Below, one piece after another: positions 1 to 7,965 of a stretch of DNA of 35,884 nucleotides. This DNA is from Gammaproteobacteria bacterium (GTDB lineage Bacteria > Pseudomonadota > Gammaproteobacteria > JAHELT01). Both the position numbers and the translations under genes were made by a program. How positions within the stretch are numbered: position 1 is the first letter of the stretch; each line of letters opens with the position of its first letter. The notes under the pieces were generated by a model that saw only the letters and a list, made by a program, of their open reading frames with translations, was not told the origin of the DNA and searched no databases. The stretch lies in NCBI GenBank assembly GCA_029861595.1, contig JAOTYY010000009.1, positions 1-35,884 of the forward strand, in the 5' to 3' direction.

Positions 1-49
1 CGTTGAACGCCGCATCAAAGTGATAGGCGCGTGCTCCCATAACGAACGG
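1..49. repeat. 49-bp direct repeat, copy 1 (left edge)
   Basis: These bases are identical to 163-211, with 162 bp between the two starts. The copy begins at the first base of the window, so the repeated unit may extend further left. The left flank expected from copy 2 contains the interrupted palindrome at 118-156. No gene is supported here. Confidence 0.9.
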
Positions 50-117
50 CCAAGGATGAACGCAACACCGGATCACGAGTGCGTGACTATCGCTTTCAGG
101 CAAGGCGGACGGCTAGA

Positions 118-156
118 TCAAAAGCGCAGTGTACCTGCAGTACATGAGCATTTTGA
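118..156. repeat. Interrupted palindrome between the direct repeats
   Basis: The arms are symmetric: TCAAAA, 6 bases, TGTAC, 5-base centre, GTACA, 6 bases, TTTTGA. Both arm pairs are exact reverse complements and the spacers are equal (6 and 6). It could form a stem with an internal loop, or bind a dimeric protein. From memory, intergenic repeats with a similar core (cagtgtac ... gtacatgag) occur in other gammaproteobacteria, so a dispersed repeat family is likely. That is inference. Confidence 0.6.
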
Positions 157-162
157 GCGAGT

Positions 163-211
163 CGTTGAACGCCGCATCAAAGTGATAGGCGCGTGCTCCC
201 ATAACGAACGG
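163..211. repeat. 49-bp direct repeat, copy 2
   Basis: Exact copy of bases 1-49. It ends 11 bp before the flgG start codon, so it forms most of the immediate upstream region of flgG, which in most clusters follows flgF closely. Bases 1-222 otherwise hold no convincing gene. An open frame at 20-226 passes through both repeat copies and has no family resemblance. Confidence 0.9.
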
Positions 212-222
212 GAAAACCTAAG

Positions 223-1008
223 ATGAATCCAGCTTTATGGGTAGCCAAAACCGGCCTCGACGCACAGCAGTCCCGCATGTCGGTTATTTCCAACAACCTC
301 GCCAACGTCAACACCAACGGGTTTAAACGTGACCGCGCGGTGTTCGAGGATTTGATGTATCAGACGGTGCGCCAGGCAGGCGGGCAAACCTCCCAGGACA
401 CGGAGCTCCCTACGGGACTGGCGCTGGGCACCGGCGTGCGACTCGTGGCTACGGAAAAACTGCACACACAAGGCAACATCGTACAGACCGACAACGCGCT
501 GGACGTCGCTGTCAACGGCCGCGGTTTGTTCGAGGTGGTGCTGCCCAACGGCAGCGCCGCCTATACACGTGACGGCAGCTTCAACATTGACAGTCAAGGG
601 CAGCTGGTCACCTCAAGCGGGTACACGGTGCAACCGGCGATAACCATTCCGGATGGCGCGCAGTCGGTCACTATCGGGATGGACGGCACGGTTTCGGTGA
701 TGCTCGCCGGCAACTCATCACCCACGCAGGTAGGCACTCTGCAGCTCAGCGACTTTATCAATCCCGTGGGATTGCAAGCGATCGGCGAGAACCTGTTCAC
801 GGAAACCGCTGCCAGTGGTCCGGCACAGCCCGGTACGCCGGGTTTGAACGGCCTCGGACGTTTGCTGCAGGGCTCGCTTGAGACATCCAACGTAAACGTC
901 GTCGAAGAGATGATCAGCATGATCGAAACGCAGCGCGCCTACGAAATGAACTCGCGCGCAATTTCCACCACCGACGGCATGCTGCAATTCCTGACGAACA
1001 ACGTCTGA
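223..1008 (+). CDS. flgG: Flagellar distal rod protein FlgG
   Basis: FlgG builds the distal rod, the drive shaft crossing the periplasm and outer membrane. The 261 residues match the usual family length. The N-terminus carries the basal-body rod signature [13 protein letters not shown] at residues 23-35. The C-terminus has the matching helix ([19 protein letters not shown]), which pairs with the N-terminal helix in the rod. The start [12 protein letters not shown] is typical for FlgG and separates it from FlgF. The ribosome site is weak (GGGAAAA). flgH follows after 8 bp, so the two are co-transcribed. The upstream DNA is unusual in holding a direct repeat. Confidence 0.97.
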   Translation: MNPALWVAKTGLDAQQSRMSVISNNLANVNTNGFKRDRAVFEDLMYQTVRQAGGQTSQDTELPTGLALGTGVRLVATEKLHTQGNIVQTDNALDVAVNGRGLFEVVLPNGSAAYTRDGSFNIDSQGQLVTSSGYTVQPAITIPDGAQSVTIGMDGTVSVMLAGNSSPTQVGTLQLSDFINPVGLQAIGENLFTETAASGPAQPGTPGLNGLGRLLQGSLETSNVNVVEEMISMIETQRAYEMNSRAISTTDGMLQFLTNNV

Positions 1009-1016
1009 GCAGCATC

Positions 1017-1700
1017 ATGATTGGTATCGCGCGATTTCTTCTGTTGGTTCCGTTGCTGGCACTCGGCGCTTGCTCGATCACACGCACGGTCACGCCCGAT
1101 CCCAATTTTGCGATCACCGAGCCTCCGCCGCCACCGCCCGCTGGAGTGATCAGCGACGGTGCAATTTATTCGCCGCAAACGGGGTTGAGTCTGTTCGAAG
1201 ACCGGACCGCGTTGCGCGTTGGCGATATTCTAACCGTTTTGCTGAGTGAGAGCACTGCGGCAAGCACCAGCGCTTCCACGTCTACGCAAAAAAATGACAG
1301 CATCGACACGGGTATTCCGACGGTGTTTGGGAACGGTGTCACGTACAAAGGCAAAAATATTCTACAAAACGTCTTGGAAGCCGAACGCAGCTTCACCGGC
1401 TCGGGAGACAGCTCGCAAAGCAACAGTTTGACCGGTGATCTTACGGTTACGGTTTCGCGAGTTCTGGCCAACGGCAATCTGCAGGTGCGCGGCGAAAAAA
1501 TCATCGGCATCAATCAAAGTGCGGAGTTCGTTCGCCTGAAGGGCGTCGTTCGGCCGCAGGACGTCACGCCCGACAACACGGTGCTGTCATCGAAAGTTGC
1601 CAACGCGCAGATTTACTATGGCGGCGGCGGCGCCGTCGCCGAAGCCAACACCAAAGGTTGGTTGTCGCGCTTCTTCAACAGCGCGTACTGGCCGTTCTGA
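1017..1700 (+). CDS. flgH: Flagellar L-ring lipoprotein FlgH
   Basis: FlgH forms the L ring, the outer-membrane bushing around the rod. The 227-residue product begins with a lipoprotein signal peptide whose lipobox LGAC ends at Cys19, the lipidation site. A proline-rich stretch follows (around residues 36-41). The body has the FlgH pattern [19 protein letters not shown] and ends in [21 protein letters not shown]-type sequence and a terminal aromatic WPF. It lies between flgG and flgI with short gaps, as in the standard order. Length and domain content are normal. Confidence 0.96.
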   Translation: MIGIARFLLLVPLLALGACSITRTVTPDPNFAITEPPPPPPAGVISDGAIYSPQTGLSLFEDRTALRVGDILTVLLSESTAASTSASTSTQKNDSIDTGIPTVFGNGVTYKGKNILQNVLEAERSFTGSGDSSQSNSLTGDLTVTVSRVLANGNLQVRGEKIIGINQSAEFVRLKGVVRPQDVTPDNTVLSSKVANAQIYYGGGGAVAEANTKGWLSRFFNSAYWPF

Positions 1701-1710
1701 GGAATTCTAT

Positions 1711-2853
1711 ATGCTCGCACACCTGACACACCGGCTTGTTGCGTCGTTACGCAGAACCAGCGTGGCTTTTTTGGTTCCATTAATGATGTTGAGTGCCGGC
1801 AGCGCGCAAGCCGAGCGCATCAAGGATCTCGCGGGCCTCGCCGGTGTACGCTCTAACCAGCTCGTGGGCTACGGTCTGGTGGTCGGACTGGACGGTACGG
1901 GCGACCAGACCAGCCAGACCCCGTTTACCATTCAAAGTCTGATATCCATGTTGTCACGCTACGGCGTAACCGTTCCACCGGGTGTGAATGTGCAGGTCAA
2001 GAATGTCGCAGCTGTGACTGTGCACGCCGATCTGCCGGCATTCGCGAAACCCGGCCAGGGCATCGATGTGACCGTATCGTCACTCGGCAACGCAAAAAGC
2101 CTGCGCGGCGGCAGCCTGTTGCTAACGCCCTTGCGCGGTGCCGATAACCAGGTTTATGCAATGGCTCAGGGCAGTCTGGTGGTCGGCGGTTTTGGCATTG
2201 ACGGTGGCGACGGCTCACGCGTTACGGTGAATGTTCCCAGCGTCGGACGAATTCCGAACGGGGCCACCGTCGAGCGCAGTGTCGCGAGTCCGTTCGCACG
2301 GGGCGATGCAATATTCTTTAATCTGCACACCGCCGATTTCACCACGGCGCGGCGTGTTGCCGACTCGATCAATGCTGCGGTGGGGCCGGCGACCGCGCAA
2401 CCGGTAGATGCCACCACTATTCGCGTCGCCGCACCGCGTGACGTTGCGCAGCGCGTGGGATTCGTCGCGTTTCTCGAGGACATCCAGCTGCAGCCTGGCG
2501 AAGCACCCGCTCGGGTGATCGTCAACTCGCGCACCGGCACCATCGTGATCGGCAGTCATGTGCGCGTAAATCCGGCGGCCGTCACGCATGGCAGTCTGTC
2601 AGTAAGCATTACGTACAACCCGCTGGTCAGCCAGCCGCAGGCGCTGGCGCAAGGCGAGACGCAGGTGGTGCCGCGCAGCGATATAGAAGTGACACAGGAT
2701 GCCAACCGCATGTTTCTGTTCGACGCGGGGGTGTCGCTACAGGAAATCGTGCACGCGGTTAATCAGGTTGGCGCCGCGCCCGGCGATCTGGTGGCCATCC
2801 TGGAAGCCTTGAAGCAGGTCGGCGCGCTGCGCGCCGAATTGATAGTGATTTGA
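1711..2853 (+). CDS. flgI: Flagellar P-ring protein FlgI
   Basis: FlgI forms the P ring in the peptidoglycan layer. I chose ATG 1711 because a GAGGA ribosome site overlaps the flgH stop just upstream and a signal peptide follows directly. An open frame extends to 1597 but would overlap flgH by about 100 bp and lose the signal peptide at the N-terminus. The 380-residue product has a Sec signal with cleavage predicted after SAQA (residue 34), giving a mature start ERIKDLAG, which is the family hallmark. The motifs [16 protein letters not shown] and the C-terminal [14 protein letters not shown] are typical of FlgI. Confidence 0.96.
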   Translation: MLAHLTHRLVASLRRTSVAFLVPLMMLSAGSAQAERIKDLAGLAGVRSNQLVGYGLVVGLDGTGDQTSQTPFTIQSLISMLSRYGVTVPPGVNVQVKNVAAVTVHADLPAFAKPGQGIDVTVSSLGNAKSLRGGSLLLTPLRGADNQVYAMAQGSLVVGGFGIDGGDGSRVTVNVPSVGRIPNGATVERSVASPFARGDAIFFNLHTADFTTARRVADSINAAVGPATAQPVDATTIRVAAPRDVAQRVGFVAFLEDIQLQPGEAPARVIVNSRTGTIVIGSHVRVNPAAVTHGSLSVSITYNPLVSQPQALAQGETQVVPRSDIEVTQDANRMFLFDAGVSLQEIVHAVNQVGAAPGDLVAILEALKQVGALRAELIVI

Positions 2854-2856
2854 ACG

Positions 2857-3975
2857 ATGACGCCGGCCGGGTTTTACTTCGATCCACAAACGCTGACGGG
2901 TCTCAAGCAGGCCGGTGAGCAGCAACAGACGCTGGAGCGCGTTGCACAGCAATTCGAAGCGCTGTTCGTGCATATGCTGCTGAAACAGATGCGCCAAGCC
3001 AGTTTCGGCGACGGCTTGTCCGATTCGTCGCAAAGCACTTTTTACCGGGACATGTTCGATGCGCAAATGGCGCAGCATGTCGGCGGAAAGGCTGGCCTCG
3101 GCATCGCCCAGCTGCTGGTGAGCGCGTTGGGTAAAACAATGCCAGTCATGTCAGCGGGTGAGCAGCAGGACTCGGTTCGGCCGGCGCCATCGCCAGCACC
3201 GTCAGCAACCGCGACCATACCCCGGCCGCTCGCCGAACTGCACCAAACAGCCGTGGCTGGTGCGCAAAAAGAAACTCTCTGGCCCGCGGTTGCCGGCATT
3301 CATGCAACGCAACCTTCGTTGGGGATTCCGCCCGGTGACATACCGATGCTGCGTTTGCAAGGGCTCGTTCACAGTCCGACTGCGCAACCGGCGGAAGTGG
3401 CGCCGCCGCCTGCCCAAGCGGCTCGTATGGGACAGGAGCCCGCTGCATCGGACGCGAGCGTGGATTGGCAATCTCCGCAGGAATTCCTGGCGCACCTGCG
3501 ACCGTTCGCCCGGCAGGCCGCGCAACAGCTGGGCGTGGCAAGCGAGGTGTTGCTGGCGCAGGCGACACTGGAGACCGGCTGGGGGCGCAAATTGCCGCGC
3601 CACCCCGACGGACGCAGCAGCTTTAACCTGTTCGGCATCAAAGCCGACGCACGTTGGGCGGGTGAATGGGTAAGCAAGCCGACGCTGGAATTCACGCAAG
3701 GTGGCATGCGCCGTGTGCGTGCGCAGTTCCGCGCTTACGCATCGCCGCACGAATCCTTCCAGGACTATGCGAGTTTTCTGAAAACCAGTCCGCGCTACGC
3801 GGGCGCATTGGACGTAGCGGGGGATCCCACAGCGTATCTGCATGCTCTGCAGAACGCCGGCTACGCGACCGATCCGCACTACGCGGAAAAAATTCTCTCG
3901 CTGCTCGACAGCGAACAGTTTCGCAGCGCGTTACCGCAAGCCGCGGCTAAAGAAAGCAGTGATGGTGCCGTTTAG
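2857..3975 (+). CDS. flgJ: FlgJ, rod-assembly factor and peptidoglycan hydrolase
   Basis: FlgJ is a two-domain periplasmic protein. The N-terminal rod-binding part (about residues 25-95, with FEALFVHMLLKQMR) scaffolds rod assembly. The C-terminal glucosaminidase-type domain (about 205-360) cuts peptidoglycan for rod passage. The likely catalytic glutamate is Glu239 in ATLETGWG, equivalent to the known acid residue of Salmonella FlgJ. The C-terminal block ALQNAGYATDPHYAEK is also conserved. At 372 residues it exceeds the roughly 310 of Salmonella because of a Pro/Ala-rich linker (about 100-205). It starts 3 bp after flgI. Its last codons contain a sigma-28 promoter for flgK. Confidence 0.95.
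   Translation: MTPAGFYFDPQTLTGLKQAGEQQQTLERVAQQFEALFVHMLLKQMRQASFGDGLSDSSQSTFYRDMFDAQMAQHVGGKAGLGIAQLLVSALGKTMPVMSAGEQQDSVRPAPSPAPSATATIPRPLAELHQTAVAGAQKETLWPAVAGIHATQPSLGIPPGDIPMLRLQGLVHSPTAQPAEVAPPPAQAARMGQEPAASDASVDWQSPQEFLAHLRPFARQAAQQLGVASEVLLAQATLETGWGRKLPRHPDGRSSFNLFGIKADARWAGEWVSKPTLEFTQGGMRRVRAQFRAYASPHESFQDYASFLKTSPRYAGALDVAGDPTAYLHALQNAGYATDPHYAEKILSLLDSEQFRSALPQAAAKESSDGAV
3948..3974 (+). promoter_or_regulatory. Predicted sigma-28 (FliA) promoter for flgKL
   Basis: The sequence shows TAAAGAAA (3948-3955), an 11-base spacer, then GCCGTTTA (3967-3974). The gammaproteobacterial FliA consensus is TAAAGTTT-N11-GCCGATAA, so five of eight -35 bases, the exact spacing and six of eight -10 bases match. 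The element lies in the last codons of flgJ and overlaps its stop codon. It would let flgK and flgL be made late, together with flagellin. Confidence 0.7.
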
Positions 3976-4059
3976 TCGTACGACGGAAAGTGTTTTTGCC
4001 CGCAACATGCAGGCCTGGGAGCGAGCACCAACGATGGTTGCGAGAACGGAAAAACAGCG

Positions 4060-5940
4060 ATGAGCGACTTCGTCAACAATGCGGTGACCGGCCTGCTCAG
4101 CTATCAGCGCACGCTGGGCACGATCAGCCATAATATCGCCAACGCGACCACGCCTGGATTCAGCCGGCAGCAGACACTGTTGAGCGCGCAACCGGCCGTC
4201 GTCAGAGGGCGCGAAGGTAACGGTGTGCAGGTGCTGGACGTACGCCGTCACTACGACCAGTTCCTGACTCTGCAGTTGCGCGACACCCAGGCGCTGCAAA
4301 GTCAGCTGGAAGCGTTTCACTCGCAGGCCGCGCTGCTGGATGACGTGCTGGCGGATCCCCAGGGTGGCGTGACCCCCGCGTTGCAGGCGTTTTTCTCCGC
4401 CGTGCAGGAACTCGCGGACGACCCGGCTTCCACAACCGCGCGCATTGCCCTGCTTAACGAAGGCGACGCGCTGGCGGCACGCTTCCACTATCTGGATGAC
4501 CGCATGGCGGATCAGGCGACCTCGGCCAATCAACGCATCGAGGGCATGGTCAATGAAATCAACGCGCTCGCCAGGTCGTTGGGCGAAATCAATCAGGACA
4601 TTCTCGGCGTAGGTGGTAGCCGCGCACAATCCAATCCGGATCTGCTGGATCGTCGTGATCAGACCTTGCTGGAGTTGTCGAAACTGGTCACGGTCAGTGC
4701 CGTGGAGCAAGCCGACGGGCGAATAAACGTATTCATCGGCAGCGGTCAGACATTGGTCACCAACGATTCCGTGTTTACGCTGTCGACGTTCGCCGATGCT
4801 GCGGACGCATCGCGTCTGCGCATCGGTTACAACGGTGTCGCTGGCAGCGGCGACATAACCGATGCACTGAACGGTGGTGAACTGGGCGGCGTGCTGCAGT
4901 ACTCACAAAGTCTGTTGCCGGAGGCGCGCAATATGCTGGGTCGCGTCGCCATTGCGCTCGCTCAGAGTTTCAACGCGCAGCACCGCGATGGCATGGATTT
5001 GAATGGCAACCTGGGCGGGGATTTCTTCAGCGTCGCCGCGCCACCAGTACTGGGCAACGCGAACAATATCGGTGCGGCGACCGTGACGGCCGCGGTCACT
5101 GACATCACGCAGCTCACGGTGCAGGACTATACGCTAGGTTTCGACGGCGCGCTGTTTACGCTGAGCGCCGCCGACGGCAGCAGCAGTGTCGCCGCAGCCG
5201 GACCGACGCTTACGCTCGATGGAATCACAGTGAATGTCGCCGGGGCGGCGGCCGCAGGCGATAGCTTCATAATTCGGCCGACCCGCATTGGCGGCCAGAC
5301 GCTGGCGGTGGCGATCGCGGACAGCGATGCGATCGCGGCTGCCGTACCCATCACGACGAGTACCGCCCTGGGTAACGCGGGTAGCGCGAGCATCAGCACC
5401 GGCGAGGTGCTGGACGTCAACGATCCGAACCTGCTCGATACGATCACGCTGCGGTTCAATTCCGCCACCGATTACGATGTGCTGGACCCAAACGGCATGG
5501 TGCTGGCCGCCGCGCAGCCGTATACCAGCGGCGCGAACATCGACATCAACGGTTGGCGGGTACAGATCAGCGGTGTACCGCAAGCCGGGGACAGTTTCAC
5601 GGTGCAGTCCAACGTCGGCGGCATTTCCGACAATCGCAATGCCCTGCTGCTGGGCGGACTGCCGACCACCGGCATCATCGACGGCGGCACGGCCACTTAT
5701 CAGGAAGCGTACAGCTCTCTGGTCGGCAGCGTCGGAGCCCAAACCCGCGAAGCGCGCGTTAATGCCGATGCGCAACAAACATTGTTCGACAGCGTGCAAG
5801 GCCGACGCGAGTCGGTCTCCGGCGTGAACCTGGACGAAGAAGCCGCCAATCTGATTCGTTTCCAGCAGGCTTATCAGGCGTCGGCGCGCGTCATAGCGAC
5901 AGCCGATGAGCTGTTTCAAAGTCTGCTCAACGCGGTCTGA
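4060..5940 (+). CDS. flgK: Hook-filament junction protein FlgK (HAP1)
   Basis: FlgK is the first junction protein between hook and filament, exported through the flagellar secretion channel. The 626-residue product starts with the rod/hook-type helix (SHNIANATTPGFSRQQ, about residues 22-37). It ends with the family signature VNLDEEAANLIRFQQAYQASARVIA, the C-terminal coiled-coil partner. The middle holds two related beta domains, each ending in a GDSF motif (near nt 5260 and 5590), a common FlgK arrangement. The 84-bp gap after flgJ, longer than its neighbours, fits an independent sigma-28 promoter overlapping the flgJ end. flgL follows after 5 bp. Confidence 0.96.
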   Translation: MSDFVNNAVTGLLSYQRTLGTISHNIANATTPGFSRQQTLLSAQPAVVRGREGNGVQVLDVRRHYDQFLTLQLRDTQALQSQLEAFHSQAALLDDVLADPQGGVTPALQAFFSAVQELADDPASTTARIALLNEGDALAARFHYLDDRMADQATSANQRIEGMVNEINALARSLGEINQDILGVGGSRAQSNPDLLDRRDQTLLELSKLVTVSAVEQADGRINVFIGSGQTLVTNDSVFTLSTFADAADASRLRIGYNGVAGSGDITDALNGGELGGVLQYSQSLLPEARNMLGRVAIALAQSFNAQHRDGMDLNGNLGGDFFSVAAPPVLGNANNIGAATVTAAVTDITQLTVQDYTLGFDGALFTLSAADGSSSVAAAGPTLTLDGITVNVAGAAAAGDSFIIRPTRIGGQTLAVAIADSDAIAAAVPITTSTALGNAGSASISTGEVLDVNDPNLLDTITLRFNSATDYDVLDPNGMVLAAAQPYTSGANIDINGWRVQISGVPQAGDSFTVQSNVGGISDNRNALLLGGLPTTGIIDGGTATYQEAYSSLVGSVGAQTREARVNADAQQTLFDSVQGRRESVSGVNLDEEAANLIRFQQAYQASARVIATADELFQSLLNAV

Positions 5941-5945
5941 TCATC

Positions 5946-7745
5946 ATGCGCATATCCACTGCCCAGCTGTTTCAGCAAAGCATCCAACAGATCCAGCAAC
6001 GCCAGGCCGACATCAACGAACTGGTGGAAAAGATCAGCTCGGGGCGTGCGCAGCTGCGGCCGTCCGACGATCCGTTCGTGGCGGCGCGTAGTCTGGAAAT
6101 GCAGCAGAAGATCGCGCGCACCGATCAGTTTCAGGAAAACATCGTGCTGGCGCGCACCAACCTCGCGACACAGGATACGGTGTTGCAGGATGTCAACGTT
6201 GCGCTGCAGCGGGTACGAGAACTGGCAGTGCAGGCGAACAACGCGAGTCTCACTGCCGAGAATCGCGCCCAGATTGCGGCAGAAGTCAATGAGCGCATCA
6301 GCGAGCTCAGACAACTGGCCAATACCGTGAACGCCGACGGCGATTTTCTGTACGCGGGATTTCGCGGCGATACCGAACCGTTTGCAACGGCCGTAGTGGG
6401 GGCGCTCAGCTACATTGCGTATCAGGGAGACGACGGCAGCCGCTTCATGCAGGTGGGCGACAAACGGCAGTTGCAGACCAGTGAGCCCGGCAGCGATGTG
6501 TTTCAGAGAATTCGCAGTAACAACGCGCTGCTGACCGAAACACAGGCCGCCAACCTGGGCACCGGACAGATCGCACCGGCGACGATCGTCGACCCGACCC
6601 GGATAGGCGAATACGCCTACACGTTTACCGGCGCCGCCGCTCGTAATGACATCATGTTTCTGGACGACATGGCCGGCGGGCAGGACGGCGTGACCTTTAC
6701 CCTGCAGGGCCGCACCTACGAGCTCGACGTTGGTGGCGGTGGCGTCTTGGCGGGGAACATTGGCGTCGCCATAGCGGCCAACGATCCTGCGGCGACGATT
6801 GCCGGACTGGTGCAGGCGCAGCTGGCCGCCGATGTGACGGCGGGGGATCTCAATAACATCACGGTCACGGCGGCCGGTGCGGACGTGCAGATCATGTCCG
6901 ATGTGGCGACCGGCACTACGACGCATACGGATGTGGCTACCGTGCTGGCCACCAACTATGCAATTACGCCCGCTGGCCAGACCAATGTCAGCACCGTGAC
7001 GCTGGACGGGGTCACCTACGAATTCCGCTTCGACAACGAGGCGGCACTGGCGGGGAACGTGAAAGTATCGCTAGGCGCCCTGACGGCCGGCACCACGGAC
7101 GATCAGGCGAGTAACTTCGCCGCGGCGATCAACGCCCAGAATGCCGGGGGCAACACGACTTACAGTGCTGTCGCGGACGCCAATGTCACCGCAGTGCAAA
7201 CGGGTGCACAGCATAACTATCGCATTGTGATCAAAGCTGGCGGTTTGTACGACGTGGTCGACGATACGCTCGGCTTGAACGTGATCACCGATGCGACCTA
7301 TACACCGGGACAACTGATTGCCTTCAACGGCATTGAGACCGCCGTCATCGGTACGCCCAACGTAGGGGACTCCTTCAGTATTTCCGCGGGCACGCACCAG
7401 GATATTTTTACCACGGTTGCGACGTTCGCCCACGGCCTGCGCGATCCGATCGACGATACGGTCACGGCGGAACGCATTCGTCTGACGCTGGAGGATCTTG
7501 ATGCGGCGATCGACCACGTATCGCAGCAACAGGCGAACGTGGGGGGGCGCTTGAACGCGCTGGAGACCCAGCAGGATGAAAACGCGGCTTTCAATCTGCA
7601 GTTGCGCGAAAGCCTGTCCGATATCGCCGATCTGGACTACGCTGATGCGGTTGCACGACTGGAGTACAGCCTGTTCGTGCTGCAGGCCGCGCAGCAGAGC
7701 TTCGCTCGGGTCGAATCCGTCAGTCTGTTCGATTTTATCGGTTGA
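5946..7745 (+). CDS. flgL: Hook-filament junction protein FlgL (HAP3), enlarged
   Basis: FlgL is the second junction protein, joining FlgK to the first flagellin ring. Both flagellin-like ends are present: MRISTAQLFQQSIQQI with [16 protein letters not shown] at the N-terminus, and LEYSLFVLQAAQQSFARV at the C-terminus. The conserved FlgL block before the C-terminal helix (YDVVDDTLG ... GTPNVGDSFSI ... DIF) is intact. The protein has 599 residues, against roughly 300-440 in most FlgL proteins. The excess lies at about residues 225-405 and matches a segment of the flagellin encoded just downstream (see module entries). The frame is continuous, so this is an inserted domain and not a broken gene. 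Confidence 0.93.
   Translation: MRISTAQLFQQSIQQIQQRQADINELVEKISSGRAQLRPSDDPFVAARSLEMQQKIARTDQFQENIVLARTNLATQDTVLQDVNVALQRVRELAVQANNASLTAENRAQIAAEVNERISELRQLANTVNADGDFLYAGFRGDTEPFATAVVGALSYIAYQGDDGSRFMQVGDKRQLQTSEPGSDVFQRIRSNNALLTETQAANLGTGQIAPATIVDPTRIGEYAYTFTGAAARNDIMFLDDMAGGQDGVTFTLQGRTYELDVGGGGVLAGNIGVAIAANDPAATIAGLVQAQLAADVTAGDLNNITVTAAGADVQIMSDVATGTTTHTDVATVLATNYAITPAGQTNVSTVTLDGVTYEFRFDNEAALAGNVKVSLGALTAGTTDDQASNFAAAINAQNAGGNTTYSAVADANVTAVQTGAQHNYRIVIKAGGLYDVVDDTLGLNVITDATYTPGQLIAFNGIETAVIGTPNVGDSFSISAGTHQDIFTTVATFAHGLRDPIDDTVTAERIRLTLEDLDAAIDHVSQQQANVGGRLNALETQQDENAAFNLQLRESLSDIADLDYADAVARLEYSLFVLQAAQQSFARVESVSLFDFIG
6618..7139 (+). repeat. FlgL copy of a 174-residue module shared with flagellin
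   Basis: This stretch encodes FlgL residues 225-398. It aligns without a gap to flagellin residues 337-510 (nt 8974-9495). By hand I count about 124 identical residues of 174. At DNA level 6683-6746 and 9039-9102 match at 55 of 64 positions. The best conserved parts are [17 protein letters not shown] and YEFRFDNEA. The module itself contains two related halves, each with a beta-type (T/L)xGxxYE(L/F) start followed by an Ala-rich helix-like part. Confidence 0.9.
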
Positions 7746-7873
7746 CGCCGAGTCCGTTCACGCTGTGTTCAAGTATTTTTCAAACTCGCCGTTACCCCTT
7801 TTCCGCCTGCCACCGGGGGCAGTGCATACGTCACATTTTCAAGGGATTACGCGCGCTATTTACCCGGGTGTAT

Positions 7874-7900
7874 TAAAGCTCAAACCTGCAACGCCGATAA
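7874..7900 (+). promoter_or_regulatory. Predicted sigma-28 (FliA) promoter for fliC
   Basis: TAAAGCTC (7874-7881), 11 bases, then a perfect GCCGATAA -10 element (7893-7900). This is close to the full FliA consensus. It lies in the 220-bp gap between flgL and the flagellin gene, giving a leader of roughly 55-60 nt. An AGGAG ribosome site (7954-7958) stands 7 bp before the flagellin ATG. The remainder of the gap (7746-7873) shows no clear gene or terminator. Confidence 0.9.
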
Positions 7901-7965
7901 ACGAGGCAGGTCCTGGTCCATGAAAGCTGCGACAACGCGGCCACTGAATATGTAGGAGCTTAGAT

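Noticed and set aside
1-211. Possible CRISPR array
   Set aside because: Only two copies, 49 bp each with a 113-bp spacer, and no cas genes; the size is wrong for CRISPR.
20-226. 68-codon open frame upstream of flgG
   Set aside because: It runs through both copies of the 49-bp repeat, so its peptide repeats IGACSHNER merely because the DNA does. It overlaps flgG and resembles no known family.
1597-1710. Extended start for flgI
   Set aside because: It overlaps flgH by about 100 bp; ATG 1711 has a ribosome site and places the signal peptide at the N-terminus.
5100-5640. FlgK tandem beta domains as a further copy of the shared module
   Set aside because: They carry the ordinary FlgK/FlgL GDSF-type domain and lack the [11 protein letters not shown] and YEFRFDNEA blocks.
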